NCBI GenBank assembly: GCA_002077045.2
Contig: KZ111170.1
Coordinates: forward strand, 172,122 to 236,121
Direction: 5' to 3'
Origin: Rachicladosporium sp. CCFEE 5018
Lineage: Eukaryota > Ascomycota > Dothideomycetes > Cladosporiales > Cladosporiaceae
Length of the DNA stretch: 64,000 bases
Part shown: one piece after another, positions 35,026 to 47,210 of the stretch
Layout of the letters: each line of letters opens with the position of its first letter
Numbering within the stretch: the stretch's first letter is position 1
Notes under the pieces: generated by a model
What the model saw: the letters and a program-made list of their open reading frames with translations, nothing else
The model's database searches: none
Told to the model about the DNA's origin: nothing
Position numbers and translations under genes: made by a program

Positions 35026-36396
35026 AAACAATAGCTGAGGGGTTCAGTGCAAACGTGCGAGACGGTAGAATTCACAGATGTGTCGATGAGGAAGAGATGT
35101 ATGAGATGAGTGTGTAGCTAACTACGGACTGCGATACCTCAGTGGCAGACACGCTCAGCTAGAATACCTGAAGACTGCAACGCAGCCCAGGCAGCCAAGA
35201 CTAGATATCAGCTGTTATAGTGCAGTGATCGGTGCTGAACCCAACTGGAGCGATCAAGCAAACCCAGGAGTCCAGTCAAGTGGCAAAGTAGCCTGCGAGT
35301 CCAGCCATTGGCCGTGCGGACATGCATGTGGTTGGGCGCACAAGCAGCTGTAGCCGATTGCATTGATGTCGTGGCTCGAGTCGGCAGGCTTTCAGGCACT
35401 TCTTCACATGGAAAGCATATGCATGCCTGAGCACACCCTTATGGTGATGGACCCGGGAGACCTCGGCGGTGATCGTCGGTGAGCTACGATAACGTGTACT
35501 GATGCAGCGTTCACCGAGAGTTCGATCAATGCAAGATCAAGGAGCCGCACATGCATGCGACGACGTCTTGCTGCGGCAAGCGTTTCCTGCTTGTTGCGCT
35601 GCGGGTACGGATGTACATGCAGGTCGTGATGCAGGCCGCAGCCATGTTGCGCTCGCAGTCGAAGCCGGTTTACCACACTGCATCGCACTTGCCACGAATT
35701 GAGCCATCTTGAAACCTGCCAGCCTGAGACATAGCTATTTCAATCCCCTCCAGACGTCTTCGCACGTGAATATCCAAGACACAAACGTAGAAGCGTGAGT
35801 GCCGGGGTTCGATGATTGGCGCGGACCGTTGAACCCGGTCGTGCTGCGCAACGGATTCGAGGAGCTAATCGTGTGGCGGGTTGCTTGAAGCTGCGGGCGG
35901 GTAGATTTATCGACTCCGTCACCTCTTGATTATCCGCTTGCGTTTGTTGCGGTGTTGGCAAGGGGAGGAACTGTGAATATTGCACACATACCGTTGCAGT
36001 GTCAGTGCATATACTGTATAGTGGAGAGAGTGAAAAGGCAATCGCTGGAGTGGAGTGAGCGATTGCGCAGACGTCGAACTCAACCTCCAACGGCTTTGCG
36101 GTATACACACTACGACCAACGATCGATCGCTACTACAAGCTGTACGCACCACTGCTACCTCGAACAAAGCAACCGCGGCGCCTCACCATAACACACCTCA
36201 CTAGCCACCGCGCCCCGGCTTCTCGGTCTCGGGTTCCGCTTCGGCAGGCACAGCAGTAAACGGAGACTGTGTAACCAACAACGCTCGCACCGTACGCGCC
36301 TCGTGCGTGCAACCATTGACCGTTCGCTGCTGAACCTCAACACCCGGGACATGTATCGCCACAGCAATACCGCATCGCGGACAACACTCGCATGAA
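35026..36396. other. 1.4 kb intergenic region
   Basis: I see nothing coding. It probably contains the promoter and leader of the long gene that follows. Confidence 0.5.
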
Positions 36397-39300
36397 ATGG
36401 GTGTAGATACTCGGAGGCCACCTTTGCCGGCGCCAACTGATATGAGCTCGATGGACGATAGTAGCGCAGTGGGAACCGAAGTCGCGCCTACAGAGTTCAC
36501 CGCACGAACCGACAAAACTCACTTTACGATCCCGGATGATGGCCGGCCGATAACCATTGCAACGCACAAGGGTACTGGTAGTAGCAGCAGAGAAGGAAGG
36601 CATCACTCGCGGCAGAAGAGCCAGACTAGTCTGCTGATTGAGTACTTTGAGGCTAGCAAGAGCGACGGTAAGCAAAAGAGCAAGCCGAGCGTCAGGGTGC
36701 GGGTCACTCCGAGCTCGAGGAAGAGCAGTCGCGGGAACGACGCTGTGCAGATTACTGGGATCGGCAAGGATCGCAAGCCTTCCTACACGAGGCGAATATC
36801 GCTGGGCAGCAAGACTGCAGAGGTCGCAGGCGCAGAGGGAACGGAGATCTCGCATTCGTCAGAGAGTAATCTTTCTGGTCGTCCGCCGATCGAAGTTGAG
36901 GTCGTGCACCACGACGGCAGTGATATGTCGAACGCACATTCTTCCCGCGGGCTGCTGTATGCCACGAATGACTCCAACATTTCTTCGCTTCCTCCGGACA
37001 GCCTGCTCGAAGGACGGTCATACAATGACAGCGAGCTCAGCCGCGGCACCGATCTTGACGAGGACCGCACAGTGACCGAGAACGAGCACCTTTCTGCGCC
37101 AATACACACCCGCGATCGCAGCGTCAGTCATGAGCGTCTTACACAGAAAGTCATGGAGAAGCTCGGGCAAAGTTCCGGCAAGACGCGCAAGAGCAGTCGA
37201 TCAAGCCAAGATTACGAGGACGATCGCCAGCATAGACGTCGGAAGTCATCAAAGTCGCATCGACTGGATGAAGACGCAGTGAGTGGTGCTGACAGCAGTC
37301 TGCTTTCATCGAATCCGACGGCCAGCCAGCGCTCGTACCGGTCTACGACATCGCAAGGATCGCGTATGACGAATAACCCGAAGTTGCTGGAGATGGTCGA
37401 GGATACGATCAAGCGCATGATTTTGCCGGAAATCAACGCTATCAAGGAGGACCAGAAAGTTGAGCGCAATCACCGCACTTTTGACGAGGGCCGCCATACC
37501 TCATCCAAGTATGACGACTATGATAGTTCTGGTGTGCATCGAAGTGTCAGCAAGTCATCGAGCACGCCGCATCTCACAAGAAAGCCGAAGGTTGTACTGA
37601 ACCGAGAAGGCGATGATCCTGGGACAGTCCTCTCGCGTGGCGACTCCGAGTATCGCAAGACGCGCAAGTCAAGCAGAGATCGACCATCAAGCCGCAAGTC
37701 CTCTGGACGGCACTCCGTGGGCGACGATGACTACGATGACATTGATCGACAGAAGCGCGCGAACAAAAGCCACACGCTTCGAGACGCCGCAGCCGGCGCC
37801 ATGGTCGGCGGCATTCTCACGAAAGCAGCACTCAAGCACCACGACTCGCAGGACGATGTGCACGAGCGTAGGAAGAGGCGGAGCAAGAGTCACGGTTCTC
37901 GCAGTCGGTCAGCTAGTATCTCCGAAGCCACAGAGACCTACTCGAGGGGCGAGGTTATCCCGCCGCTACCTATGGCTAGCCACATCAACGACTCGGAGCT
38001 CACGCGAGACAGTATTTTGTCTGCTGATACCGATATCGCAGAACCGACTACACATGACGTTCGCACACCTGTGCGTGAAGTGTCGAGAGGGTCAGTGGAT
38101 GCATCGATGTCGCCTGCTTCGTCTCGGACTCCAAGCCGCACTCCCACAGCACGAGGGCTGGGTATGAGCCATGGGAACAACTCCATCGAGAGTTCGCAAA
38201 GCATCTCGACGAAAGCGCGCATGGCTGCTCTGGGCGCTGCTGGGCTTGGCGGTGCTGCGGCAATAGCAGCAAGTGGCCGCGGTGATCATCATGTCGATGC
38301 CGACGGCTACGGCATCACATCCCCAACGCGAGGCGTCGCAAGTCCAGCGCAAAGTGTATCGAGTATCCGCAAGCAGTATGAGGAACCACTCATACCTGGT
38401 GCTCGACCTGGCAGTGCAACGTCGAAGTCTTCCGCACATCGTCTGCGCGAAACCCAGCAGTCGCCGGCATCACTCCGATCTCTCAAATCTTCACCCAACA
38501 CCAGGCTGCCACCTTCGAGGAAGCAAAGCCAGAATGTCAGCGGAGATGAGTTCATCACACCCTTAGAGCGCCCTGATCCGCAATTCATGCGAGACGGCAC
38601 ATCGACTCCCAACGGTGAGAGCGTTGAGGATTGGTATGAGCGGCAGCACATGGAGAACGAACGATATCGGGACTCATTCGACGCGACGACAAATCGAACT
38701 TCGTATCAGACCAATCCTTACCCTGAAGATGAAAAGCGATTCTCGACGTTCACTCAGGGCAGCCAAGCCTACTCCGCCGGCGATAGTCTCTCTGACGCGC
38801 AAGATATCCGAGGTCTGGGTGCCAACCCGCAGTATCTACATCCTGAGGGTGTTGAGAGCGCAGTGGCTTCTCTCGTAGATCCTTCGACGCTCAGCAGCAA
38901 CATGCTGTCCTCATCGCTGGACTGCGGCTCGAAAGGCAACGGCACATATAGCGACCGCATGGCGGAGCATCATAGATCCATGGGTCAAGACGATGACGCT
39001 GCGTTGTATGAGGGCTCGACGCTCAGTCAATCCGTCCCATCGCAAAACCGCTGGGCTGCGCTGAAGGGTCATGCTGCTGACAACCTCTCCGGCTCTACGA
39101 GTAGAGAGAATGTGGATGTCTTGGGTTCGCCACGTCAAAGCGAGTCTCGCAGTCTACACGAATCAAATTTTCACCGCGATGACCACGTCAAGCTCGGCGC
39201 GAGCGGTCTGCCCATCGCTGATGATCCCATGCCTGAGATTGGCCACTTCGACGACACACGCAGTGAAGTGTCTACGAATCCATCGGTCATCAAAGGACCG

Positions 39301-42108
39301 CTTGGCGGAGACGCCACGGGCAAGAATACATGGCCGTACACGCCTTCGCCGCCGAGATCTGCGCAGGCGATGCGTGAGACTTCGACTAGCAGGAACGCAA
39401 ATACCGTCAAGAGCTCACATAGCAAAGAGGCTGCGTTGCTTGGGCTTGCTGGCGGCGCTGCGGCGATCGCTGCTGCGAAAGGTGTACATGACACAAGGCA
39501 GGCGAGCTTCGAGAGTGGCCGTGAACAGGGAAGAGAGCTTACTCCTGGAACACGCCAACGCGACGCAGCGATGTATCAGCGCGATGGCAAGAGCACGCCT
39601 GGTAGCTTGCGATCTCGTGAAGAGACGTATGATCGCCAAGACAGAGTCGGCTCCGCCGCTGATCATTACGATGATGAGTACGCTGGCGCCGCCGAAGGCA
39701 CTCCTGATAATGGCCGCTATGCAGATGATCGCAATGCCACACCCAATAGCCCAGCAATGCTGCGCGATGAAGGGTACGACACCGCCCACGACCGCTCTGC
39801 TGGTGCTCTCACACCAAGACAGTACAGCAAAGAGGACGTCAACGCCTATCACCGCGCCATGAACGGTGTAGATGGCGACGAGGACCCCTTCCTCGGCGAC
39901 CCACGCCACAAGCGAAACGTCAGTGGTAACTCACACGGCATGGCATCGCCACTGTACGACAGTTCGACTGGTAAAGGCGTCGAAAACATCGCCTCGAAAG
40001 ACATCGTCGCCCTCATGGACCACCTTACTGTACGCGACATGCAGCGAAATGCCCGCGACACCGAGATCTTGGTTACGCTCGTCCGCAGTGGCGCTGAGAT
40101 GCGCGAAGAATTCGAAGCCATGAAGCGCTTCATCAAAGAGCAGGACGAGAGGATCATGCAGAACACTGACAAGGATGCTGACCAGACTGTTCAGCGCGTG
40201 CTGGGTGGTCCGCGTCCGCAGCCAGCCACTAGCTCGCCGCGCACACCCAGACTGGGCTCGACTGAAGACATTCAGACGAAGCGTAAGGGCGTGCTGAGGC
40301 GCGCACTCAAGGGTCTGACTGGTGGGAAGAGCGCGAATGATCTGGCGAAGATCGAGGAGATGCTCATGCAAGTCCTGGATAATGTTGAGGATTTGAAGCA
40401 TCAGGGTGTCACGCCTAGAGGTGGCAAGTCAATGTACACGACCGAGAGCATGGACTCGTATGAGAAGTTGCGTTCAGCACCGGATCCGGGCTATGAGCCC
40501 GAGGGCGCCGCTGGGACGAACAGCACGGCTAGTCACTCTGGCAATCTTTCAGTGCGCAGTCCGCGGAACGAGAAGCAGCAGTTCCACTCAGGGTATAACG
40601 GCCGGCCTGGCTCTGTGAATCGCGTCAGTACTGTACTGGAGGCTGATGAAGATGGGGATTCCTACCTGGAGCCTCACGAGCGCCGCGTCTTGGAGAATCA
40701 GTTTGAGCACAACGAGCGCTTACTGACGCCTACTCAAGACGACGTTCGTGGCGTGCGGGGCTTGTCGCCTACCCATACTCCGCCTCAGACTGCCTATCAC
40801 GGTGCGCAACACGATCTGACTCCGAAGTCTGCCAACGACAAACAACGCAAGCATCAGAGCGCGGGATCCTCGATCTTTGCTGCTCCTGTGCCAAAGATCT
40901 CGCGCTGGTCGAAGACGACGTCGAGCTCAGCGGCGCCAGATCCAGCGACACTTGACAGTCCGAACGTCGCTAAGCAGCAGCGGCCAAGATCGCAGGCTTC
41001 GCAGTCAGCTTCGAGCATGCAGAGCTACGATGATGACTACAACAGCCTCCGCAGCTCTCGGAAGTCAGTTCCTCGTGAGCACAACGCCGAGACGCGCAGC
41101 ATCCGCGGCCAAGCGAGCCGCCTTACCCGCACGCCCTCGCCTCTCATACCCTCCGAAGCGTCCTACAGAGACGACGATCCCCCTATCTCTCCAGTCCAGG
41201 AAGAAGCCAGCACACCTCCCTTCGATGACCCGAAGTACCAAGCTCACCGCAACTCACTCCTCCTTCAACACCCCCAGCCTCGTCAGGGTCCTACATCCCG
41301 CCACCAGAACGCGCTCGAGACCAAAGCACACGACTTCGGCGACAGTGGCACAAACTCCGATCTCTCCCAGCGCACAGTCTCCGACTTCGACCCCGCGCAA
41401 TGGGGTTCCAGCGGCGCCGCAGCGTTAAGCCGCCAGCGTTTCAGCGAGCCTATCAGCCCGCAGAGCCTCAATAGCCCTGTCGCCGGACGCGATGGTCCGC
41501 TCATACCGCCACTCAAAGTGCAGTCACAAGCTGCAGCGGCTCCGCAGCAGCAGAAGAGCTGGGAGCAGGATGCTGAGGAGGATGAGGAAGACGACTGGGA
41601 GCCGGAGTATAGTAAGAGTGGGTTTGCGCGGAATACGGGGTCGGCGCAAAGGAGTAATATGTATTATTCGAGTCCGCTGGGGAGTGGGCATTTGCTGGAG
41701 CCGATTCAGGAGGTGCGTTATAGTCTTGAGACGGACTCTGGGCATGTAAGTTCATTCTCTCCCGCGCGTCTATGCTCGAGAATGAGCGCTTGCTGACGCA
41801 GATTCTGCAGATCTCGCCCGAGCCCCAAGTCGCCCGCGCGGTTGATATGCGCGGTTCCGCGCAGCAGCGGCGCAATATCACGGGGCCTCGGCCAATGGGT
41901 TCCAGGAGTCCTGGACCAGGTGCGAGCAGTGGTGCGAAGCTAGTTGATACCGGTGTGACTGGTGGGACGATTAGGAGGAAGCCTGTCAGGGGAAGTCAAG
42001 GTACGTGAGAGAATCCAACCAGGATTGGTAGGATGCAAGACTTACGCGCATATCGCAGCGAGTGTTGAGAGTTTGGAGAGCTTGAAGAGTGAGACGTACT
42101 TGCACTGA
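36397..42108 (+). CDS. Very long, mostly disordered protein, conserved type in filamentous ascomycetes (function unknown)
   Basis: Exons 36397-41745, 41802-42000 and 42059-42108 join in frame to about 1865 residues ending SVESLESLKSETYLH. Composition is dominated by Ser, Arg, Asp and Gly, with many RKSSRSS-type basic/serine stretches that look like kinase sites. Ordered islands are few: NPKLLEMVEDTIKRMILPEI (a short helix), a predicted coiled coil (VALMDHLTVRDMQRNARDTE..., MREEFEAMKRFIKEQDERI), a helical GVLRRALKGLTGGKSANDL segment, and three Ala/Gly-rich hydrophobic stretches resembling glycine zippers. No catalytic domain is visible. A scaffold at the cell cortex or septum is conceivable but not shown. 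The start could also be the ATG at 36442. The last two exons come from clear splice sites. Confidence 0.82.
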
Positions 42109-42517
42109 GGTGACGAGGATGAATTTACCTTGCATAAATTGGATGGCGTTCGCTGGCGGCTTGAAGATACGTGCGCTTGGATGCTGAACACTGGGACGAC
42201 GCAAGAAGACAGCACATACCTACGCTGAACAGATCAGGACATGGCTTGACATGATACTGCAGGCTTCACGACTGTTGATAGGTGTACACGACCTCATCAT
42301 CGTCACAACTTGACACTACCTTTCCATGTCTCACAGTAAGTTCCGCTGACACGTCTATGTTCCCCTCTCTACCGGTAAGATCTCTGCTTTATGATTTTCG
42401 CCTTCATGCCAGATTCACTGCTGTGTTCTCCACAGTCAAGCGAGACATAAAGGGCGCATGCCGGGGTTTCACGACAGACCGACCCTTAGCAATACTCACC
42501 ACAGATTGAGCAAAACG
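42109..42517. other. Intergenic before the tRNA
   Basis: No coding feature is seen. The TTTT run just past the tRNA 3' end (about 42512-42515 read on the minus strand) is a normal Pol III terminator. Confidence 0.5.
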
Positions 42518-42665
42518 TAGAGTAGGAGGGAGTCGAACCCTCGATTTCCAGGTGTCCCAGCAGTGCGTTTCCCAGGGCGTGCCCTGAGAGTACACACCGC
42601 AGCCGTCGCGTGACGCTCCCGGACGCAACTCTGGACCTGGCGCCTTGCCACTGGGCTACTGCTCC
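42518..42665 (-). tRNA. Intron-containing tRNA, probably tRNA-Trp(CCA)
   Basis: On the minus strand a 148-nt gene has an A box TAGCCCAGTGG, a perfect B box GGTTCGACTCC inside a GAGGG/CCCTC T stem, and a downstream TTTT terminator. The acceptor arms GGAGCAG and CTACTCT pair with one G-U and one C-A mismatch. The anticodon arm halves (CCAGG and CCTGG) are separated by about 75-80 nt, far more than a 7-nt loop, so an intron is present. Reading T-CCA-GA in the 5' half gives anticodon CCA (Trp). An alternative register would give CAG, but the short variable loop does not fit Leu. The acceptor mismatch leaves a small chance of a pseudogene. Confidence 0.75.
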
Positions 42666-43212
42666 GATGGGAGGGTGGGGGGTGGAGAGGTTGACAGCCG
42701 TGTTGGTTTGCTGCTAGCAAGAGCGGCGACGGAGGAGGGTACGCAGGTGCGGTCACAGAATCATTGTTCTCTTGCAGTAATGGGATGTTGAGTTTTGGCC
42801 GTATATGCAGACACCCTAGATGTCAACGAAGAAGTATGTCGTACAGCCGTTTTCAAGTGAAGGCTTCCGTCGGGTTTGGGTCACCAGGTGCTGGTTATCG
42901 CCGTTGTCCTTCATGTTCGAAGTCGTCGAGCGTGGACTTCATCAACATATGCACGAGATGAACTGCATCTTGGATGAAATGAGTAGTAAGGATCGATTTG
43001 TGGGATGCCACATTCCATATCTTAGCCAGCGTGCACGGTGTTGTGTGTAAGCACAATGTGTCAGGAGGGAATCGTACAAGTGAAGTGAGAAGACGCGCAC
43101 CAACTCATGCTGACTAAGGCCAGTGGCTCCGGATGTTCCAGCGCATCGACCACGCTCTGACAAGTCACATTCGATATCACGACTGTCGTTGACACCTCGC
43201 CGGGAGGTCCTG
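42666..43212. other. Intergenic between tRNA and aminodeoxychorismate lyase gene
   Basis: The lyase frame is open upstream to 43123, but only with a GTG. I see no other gene. Confidence 0.5.
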
Positions 43213-44028
43213 ATGGCTCTGGAAGCCAGTCAAGCAACAGACGAGCGTTATGTTTTCACCACGCTGAGGTATGACCCTGCTTTACGTCAGGACAATGCGA
43301 ACACTGCCGCTTCAGCCGGGTACCAATCTCCAATCTACCTGGTCTCGCAGCACTGCGATCGCTTGCAGGAAGCTGCTGAAGCGCTGTGGTCGGCGGGAGA
43401 TCATCAATCGCAGACTTCTCACGCATTGAGCCCAGATCAGCTGGTAGAGACTTGTACTCAGCATCTGGCCGCGTTATTGGACACGCATGACCAATCGGCA
43501 GTCTTCCGCATGTCTCTTGCGCTCCATTCTGATGGCCGACTTATTATCAGAAGTGCGAGCAGTGTACAGTCTCCCGGCTCCTGCCTTTTCCCAGCTACTC
43601 TTGACACCACCTTGCCTACACAGTGGACTGCAATCCTTGACTCCCAAGCTACGGCATCATCGATCGCCTGCAGCTTCAAGACTTCCGATCGGACTGCGTA
43701 TGACACAGCTAGGGAGCGAGCTGGTGTCGGATCTGTGATCGCGCGCCCTGGCATCACTGCTGCGGTGCAGAAGGAAGTCCTGCTGTTCGGTCCCACTGGC
43801 GATATCATGGATGCCTCCATCACCACGCCATACTTCTTCCAGTCGGGCCGCTGGGTGACACCGCCCGCCAGTTCTGGAGGCCAGCAAGGTACGACACGGC
43901 GCTGGGCGTTGAGTCAGCACTTGTGCGTAGAGGAGGCCATGTCGAAGGACTCACTGCGAGATGGCGAAGTAATTTGGCTGAGCAACGCTTTCCGTGGGTT
44001 TTTCGCGGCTAATGTGCAGCTGGGTTGA
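43213..44028 (+). CDS. ABZ2: Aminodeoxychorismate lyase, ABZ2-like (class IV PLP enzyme)
   Basis: A single exon of 271 residues from the ATG at 43213 (MALEASQATDERYVFTTLRY). The fungal Abz2 pattern is visible: the PLP-lysine region CSFKTSDRTAYDTARERAG, the LLFGPTGDIMDASITTPYFF block, GRWVTPPASSGGQQGTTRRWAL, a short LCVEEAMSKDSLRDGEVIWLSNAFRGFF segment and the end. The enzyme converts 4-amino-4-deoxychorismate to p-aminobenzoate and pyruvate in folate synthesis. The usual Glu of the GE-x-x-E motif is Asp here (GDIMDAS), a conservative change. The length is close to yeast Abz2 minus its N-terminus. The neighbours are not folate genes. Confidence 0.85.
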   Translation: MALEASQATDERYVFTTLRYDPALRQDNANTAASAGYQSPIYLVSQHCDRLQEAAEALWSAGDHQSQTSHALSPDQLVETCTQHLAALLDTHDQSAVFRMSLALHSDGRLIIRSASSVQSPGSCLFPATLDTTLPTQWTAILDSQATASSIACSFKTSDRTAYDTARERAGVGSVIARPGITAAVQKEVLLFGPTGDIMDASITTPYFFQSGRWVTPPASSGGQQGTTRRWALSQHLCVEEAMSKDSLRDGEVIWLSNAFRGFFAANVQLG

Positions 44029-47000
44029 GACACGGAGATGCCCTGTCGCTGCCGCCGTATCCCTCATCTTCCTCCACGTCCATTTTCGCTTCATCCTGGA
44101 CGTTGACCCGCTGCATCTCGAGCATCTCCGCCGTTCCACTGTTACACTGCTGTGCGAGTATCGCATGTTACTCATCCTGTCGATCAGCTCCTACTCGGGA
44201 CGATCGTGGTCGGCGTCTTGAGATTCTATCACTCCTTGCTGGCGCAGACATCGATTGCAAAATCGGCTGTGCCAGACGCTGACGGTTATCAATCGATTCG
44301 AATGACGCGTACGCAACAGCTGCGCGCTTCATTGCTATCTTGCAGTGAAGAGGGAAGGGATCGTCGCTGGCAGACCATGCTGCATATTTCTCACATGGTG
44401 GTGCCTGAAGGGTCGTCCGAGGAGACACTAAGTACAGGGAGCTGTTCTGGAGGGCATCTCTGTGCCCGTGTCTGCTCTGACCCAGCGTCTGGTAGAAGTC
44501 TTGCGCTTGTTCGGCACGGATGGCGTTGATGAAGTGCTGCTCGCCGGTCTATCAGGCTGTCAGAAACGTGCTCGAGATTGAAGGAGACAACAGGATCCTA
44601 CCCTCTGTGCTGTGGAAGCAGTGTTATGTGCTTTCAAGTTGGCTTCCGACAGTGGGAATTGCTTTTGAGCGGCCATCGTCACAATCTAAGCGCCTGCCGT
44701 GTTCTTCGCTTGCAGGAGGCGCCCGTAGTGCATGCGCTTGTGGGATATGCACCTCTGCCGATCGATGTTATGTCACTCTAACGAAAGGGATTAATGCAAG
44801 AGAGGTAGACAGTGTGGGCTTGCTGATGAACAGACGTGTACACCACGGTGACTCCGGCGTAGAAGACAAGAAATGGAATGAAGAAACCAAGATCGGCGGT
44901 ATCAGATTTCTTAAATGCTCCTCGAGCGCGACTACTCAGTCAAGCGATCTGGCTGCTTCACACATCCGGCAAGCTGCATAGCTCCACTTGGAGGTTCCTC
45001 TCAGACACTGCGCCCTCGTTGTGGGCCACTGTACTTATCCCCGAGCGGTCGACATGGCGCGAGACTCGCTCCCCTTGTGCTGCGGCCCGTCCGCAGCACA
45101 GAGACATTTGTGATGAGACGTACATACAGGATGGCCCATGCGACTCAGTATTACGCATGCAAGTGCTGGAACAGCGATGGCAGTGGGACCCGCCTTCGAC
45201 AAGGGCGCGGAATGCTGCGCTCGCTTTGTCGCCCTGATGTGCCGCTACGCTCTGCGTCCACCGAGCGCTATCACGCAAAGATCGCACTGCAGGGTGAAGC
45301 GCCGTATCGCGCGTTAGCGTTGCGCGTGGTGTCCTGCGCGAGCATATGACACTATCCCACGCGGCACGAGTACAGTACAACGACCCTGCGAACCTTATGC
45401 CAGTACTTCCTGGTGCCGATTCAGTGATCCGGCCTAGACCTGTTGACTTCCCGGTAGATCGACTTGGGTGCGCACACTCGTAAAAGCAAAGCTTTCCGGG
45501 AAGAAGACTGCGAGAATAGAGGAATCGCATCGTTTGATTTCACAATGGGAATCATCAGAACGTCTTGATTCTCCGCATCGTTTTCAGACGAAGGTGCTCG
45601 ACGATATTAGTGTGATCCGTGAGCAGGCGCTCTGACCGGCAACGCGGTGTGGAAGCATCACAGCCTACCTCGCTCAGACTTACCGTTCTCAATTCGACCT
45701 AGTGATAGTTGCCTCGCTGCCTTCTACACGGCTACATGGTGAGCTTGGCGAAGCGCTTGACAACAATTGCTGCCATCGGCTCACCGCCTCGACGCCCTGC
45801 CGTGGCTGCGTACCAGTCGGGAATGGACCCTGTTTAACTCTGCCGGCCAGTCTGTCCGGCCGAGAGACCGTCGAAAGAAGGCAGACAGAGCTGACGGGCT
45901 AGCGTCGCTTTGACTTTGCATCCGGGTGATGAGTGACGGACCAGCATCGACGATGGTGATTTACAAAGTAGCATGAATGCTTCGGCTCCATTGTCGCTGA
46001 CACACCCCTTTCTGCAGACAGGCAACGGGTACCTCCGCGCACGCAGGGGAAGCCGCTCTCGCAGCCTTAGTTCTCATCTTTCATTTGGAGATGGATGTGG
46101 CGGCCACGTGGTCGTGGTACCATCCTCTACTACCTCAGGATCGAGGACTATGCTGCTGTAAAAGCACTTTCGGTGCCACACGATATCCAGACACTAACTA
46201 CTGCGCCCAGTCTTGGTGCTATCGACATAACACACGCCAGATGGAGGGTGGAAATTTGCGGTATTAGATCTGATGCTCAGCATGCAGCGCCTCCGGCTGT
46301 CACATCCATGCGGTACTCTGGAATAAGCTGCGCTCTCTCAACGCAGCTCAGCTGGATCATCACTTGGCGAATGCAATGCGGTCCCAATTAGGATGACCCA
46401 CACAGCTAATGCAGCCCATCGGACGACCTCAATGACCGGCAATGGTCATGGGTCGAGGCACACCATGCACCTGGCGCGAGCTCCCAACAATACCCAGAAC
46501 GTTGCAGCCACGATGTATCAATCCTTGCACACCTCATTCATGGCCACGTGGTGTGACAGGGAAGACACAGCCTTCGCCATTCCATCGGTAGCGAGTGACG
46601 CTCGAGATCGTGCTTCTAGAAGACCGATTGGCTCATGCAGAACAGTGCACTCAACTGCACTTGCGTTAACTGTGGTACAGGAAAGCTTCAATGACTTCGT
46701 CGCAAATCGAACTAGTTCGCTGCGAGACTGACATCGACTGCTGTCTTGGGCTTTGAACGCAGCAAGGAGCAGCTCCGTCTCCATCTAAGTTCACCTGCAG
46801 CTCCCCTCTCCAGCCGCCTGCTATGCAGACCCCGGCTTCCTAGCGTGCTTTCTATCTCGGGAACCACGTGGCATGTGACAAGGGTAGATGATCCAGCTTC
46901 TCAAAATTCATCATGCACTTGAACGAGCGGCGTGGCTGCTTCTATTCATGCGCGGGCTCAATATGGAGGCATGGCGTGACTTGACATGAAACGAGATCAC

Positions 47001-47210
47001 GGAGCTCGGATCAGGCACCGCCCACTCAACGAGTTGAACACTGCCAAACTGAGTTCGACGTGCGGCTATGAACGGTACTCCTCGCGTGCTCGCCGCCTCG
47101 CAGACGAGCTCTAGTATACATGAAACGGAAAGTGCCACTGCAAGCTTAACATCCCCCAGACACATGCCTCCGCGTCTGCCACTCACTGGCGCACGACCAT
47201 GAATCCCGCG
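44029..47210. other. 3.2 kb gene-poor region with one exon-like stretch (44438-44581, +)
   Basis: From 44438, directly after CTAAGTACAG, a plus-strand frame reads GAVLEGISVPVSALTQRLVE and on to TGA at 44579-44581; it looks coding. An upstream stretch around 44180 reads VDQLLLGTIVVGVLRFYH. I cannot join these into a gene, so they may be relics. An 88-codon ATG frame at 46518..46784 (-) has no further support. Nothing else was recognised. Confidence 0.35.

Noticed and set aside
35800..35860. GGTTCGATGATTGG, resembling a tRNA B box
   Set aside because: The end does not match GGTTCGANTCC, and there is no A box or acceptor stem around it.
36638..41749. Several 70-260 codon frames inside the 1865-residue gene
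   Set aside because: They are shadows of one long GC-rich coding exon.
44958..45530. 190-codon minus-strand frame in the gene-poor region
   Set aside because: The composition looks random (many Cys and Arg from shadow codons), with no motif and no plausible promoter or splice support.
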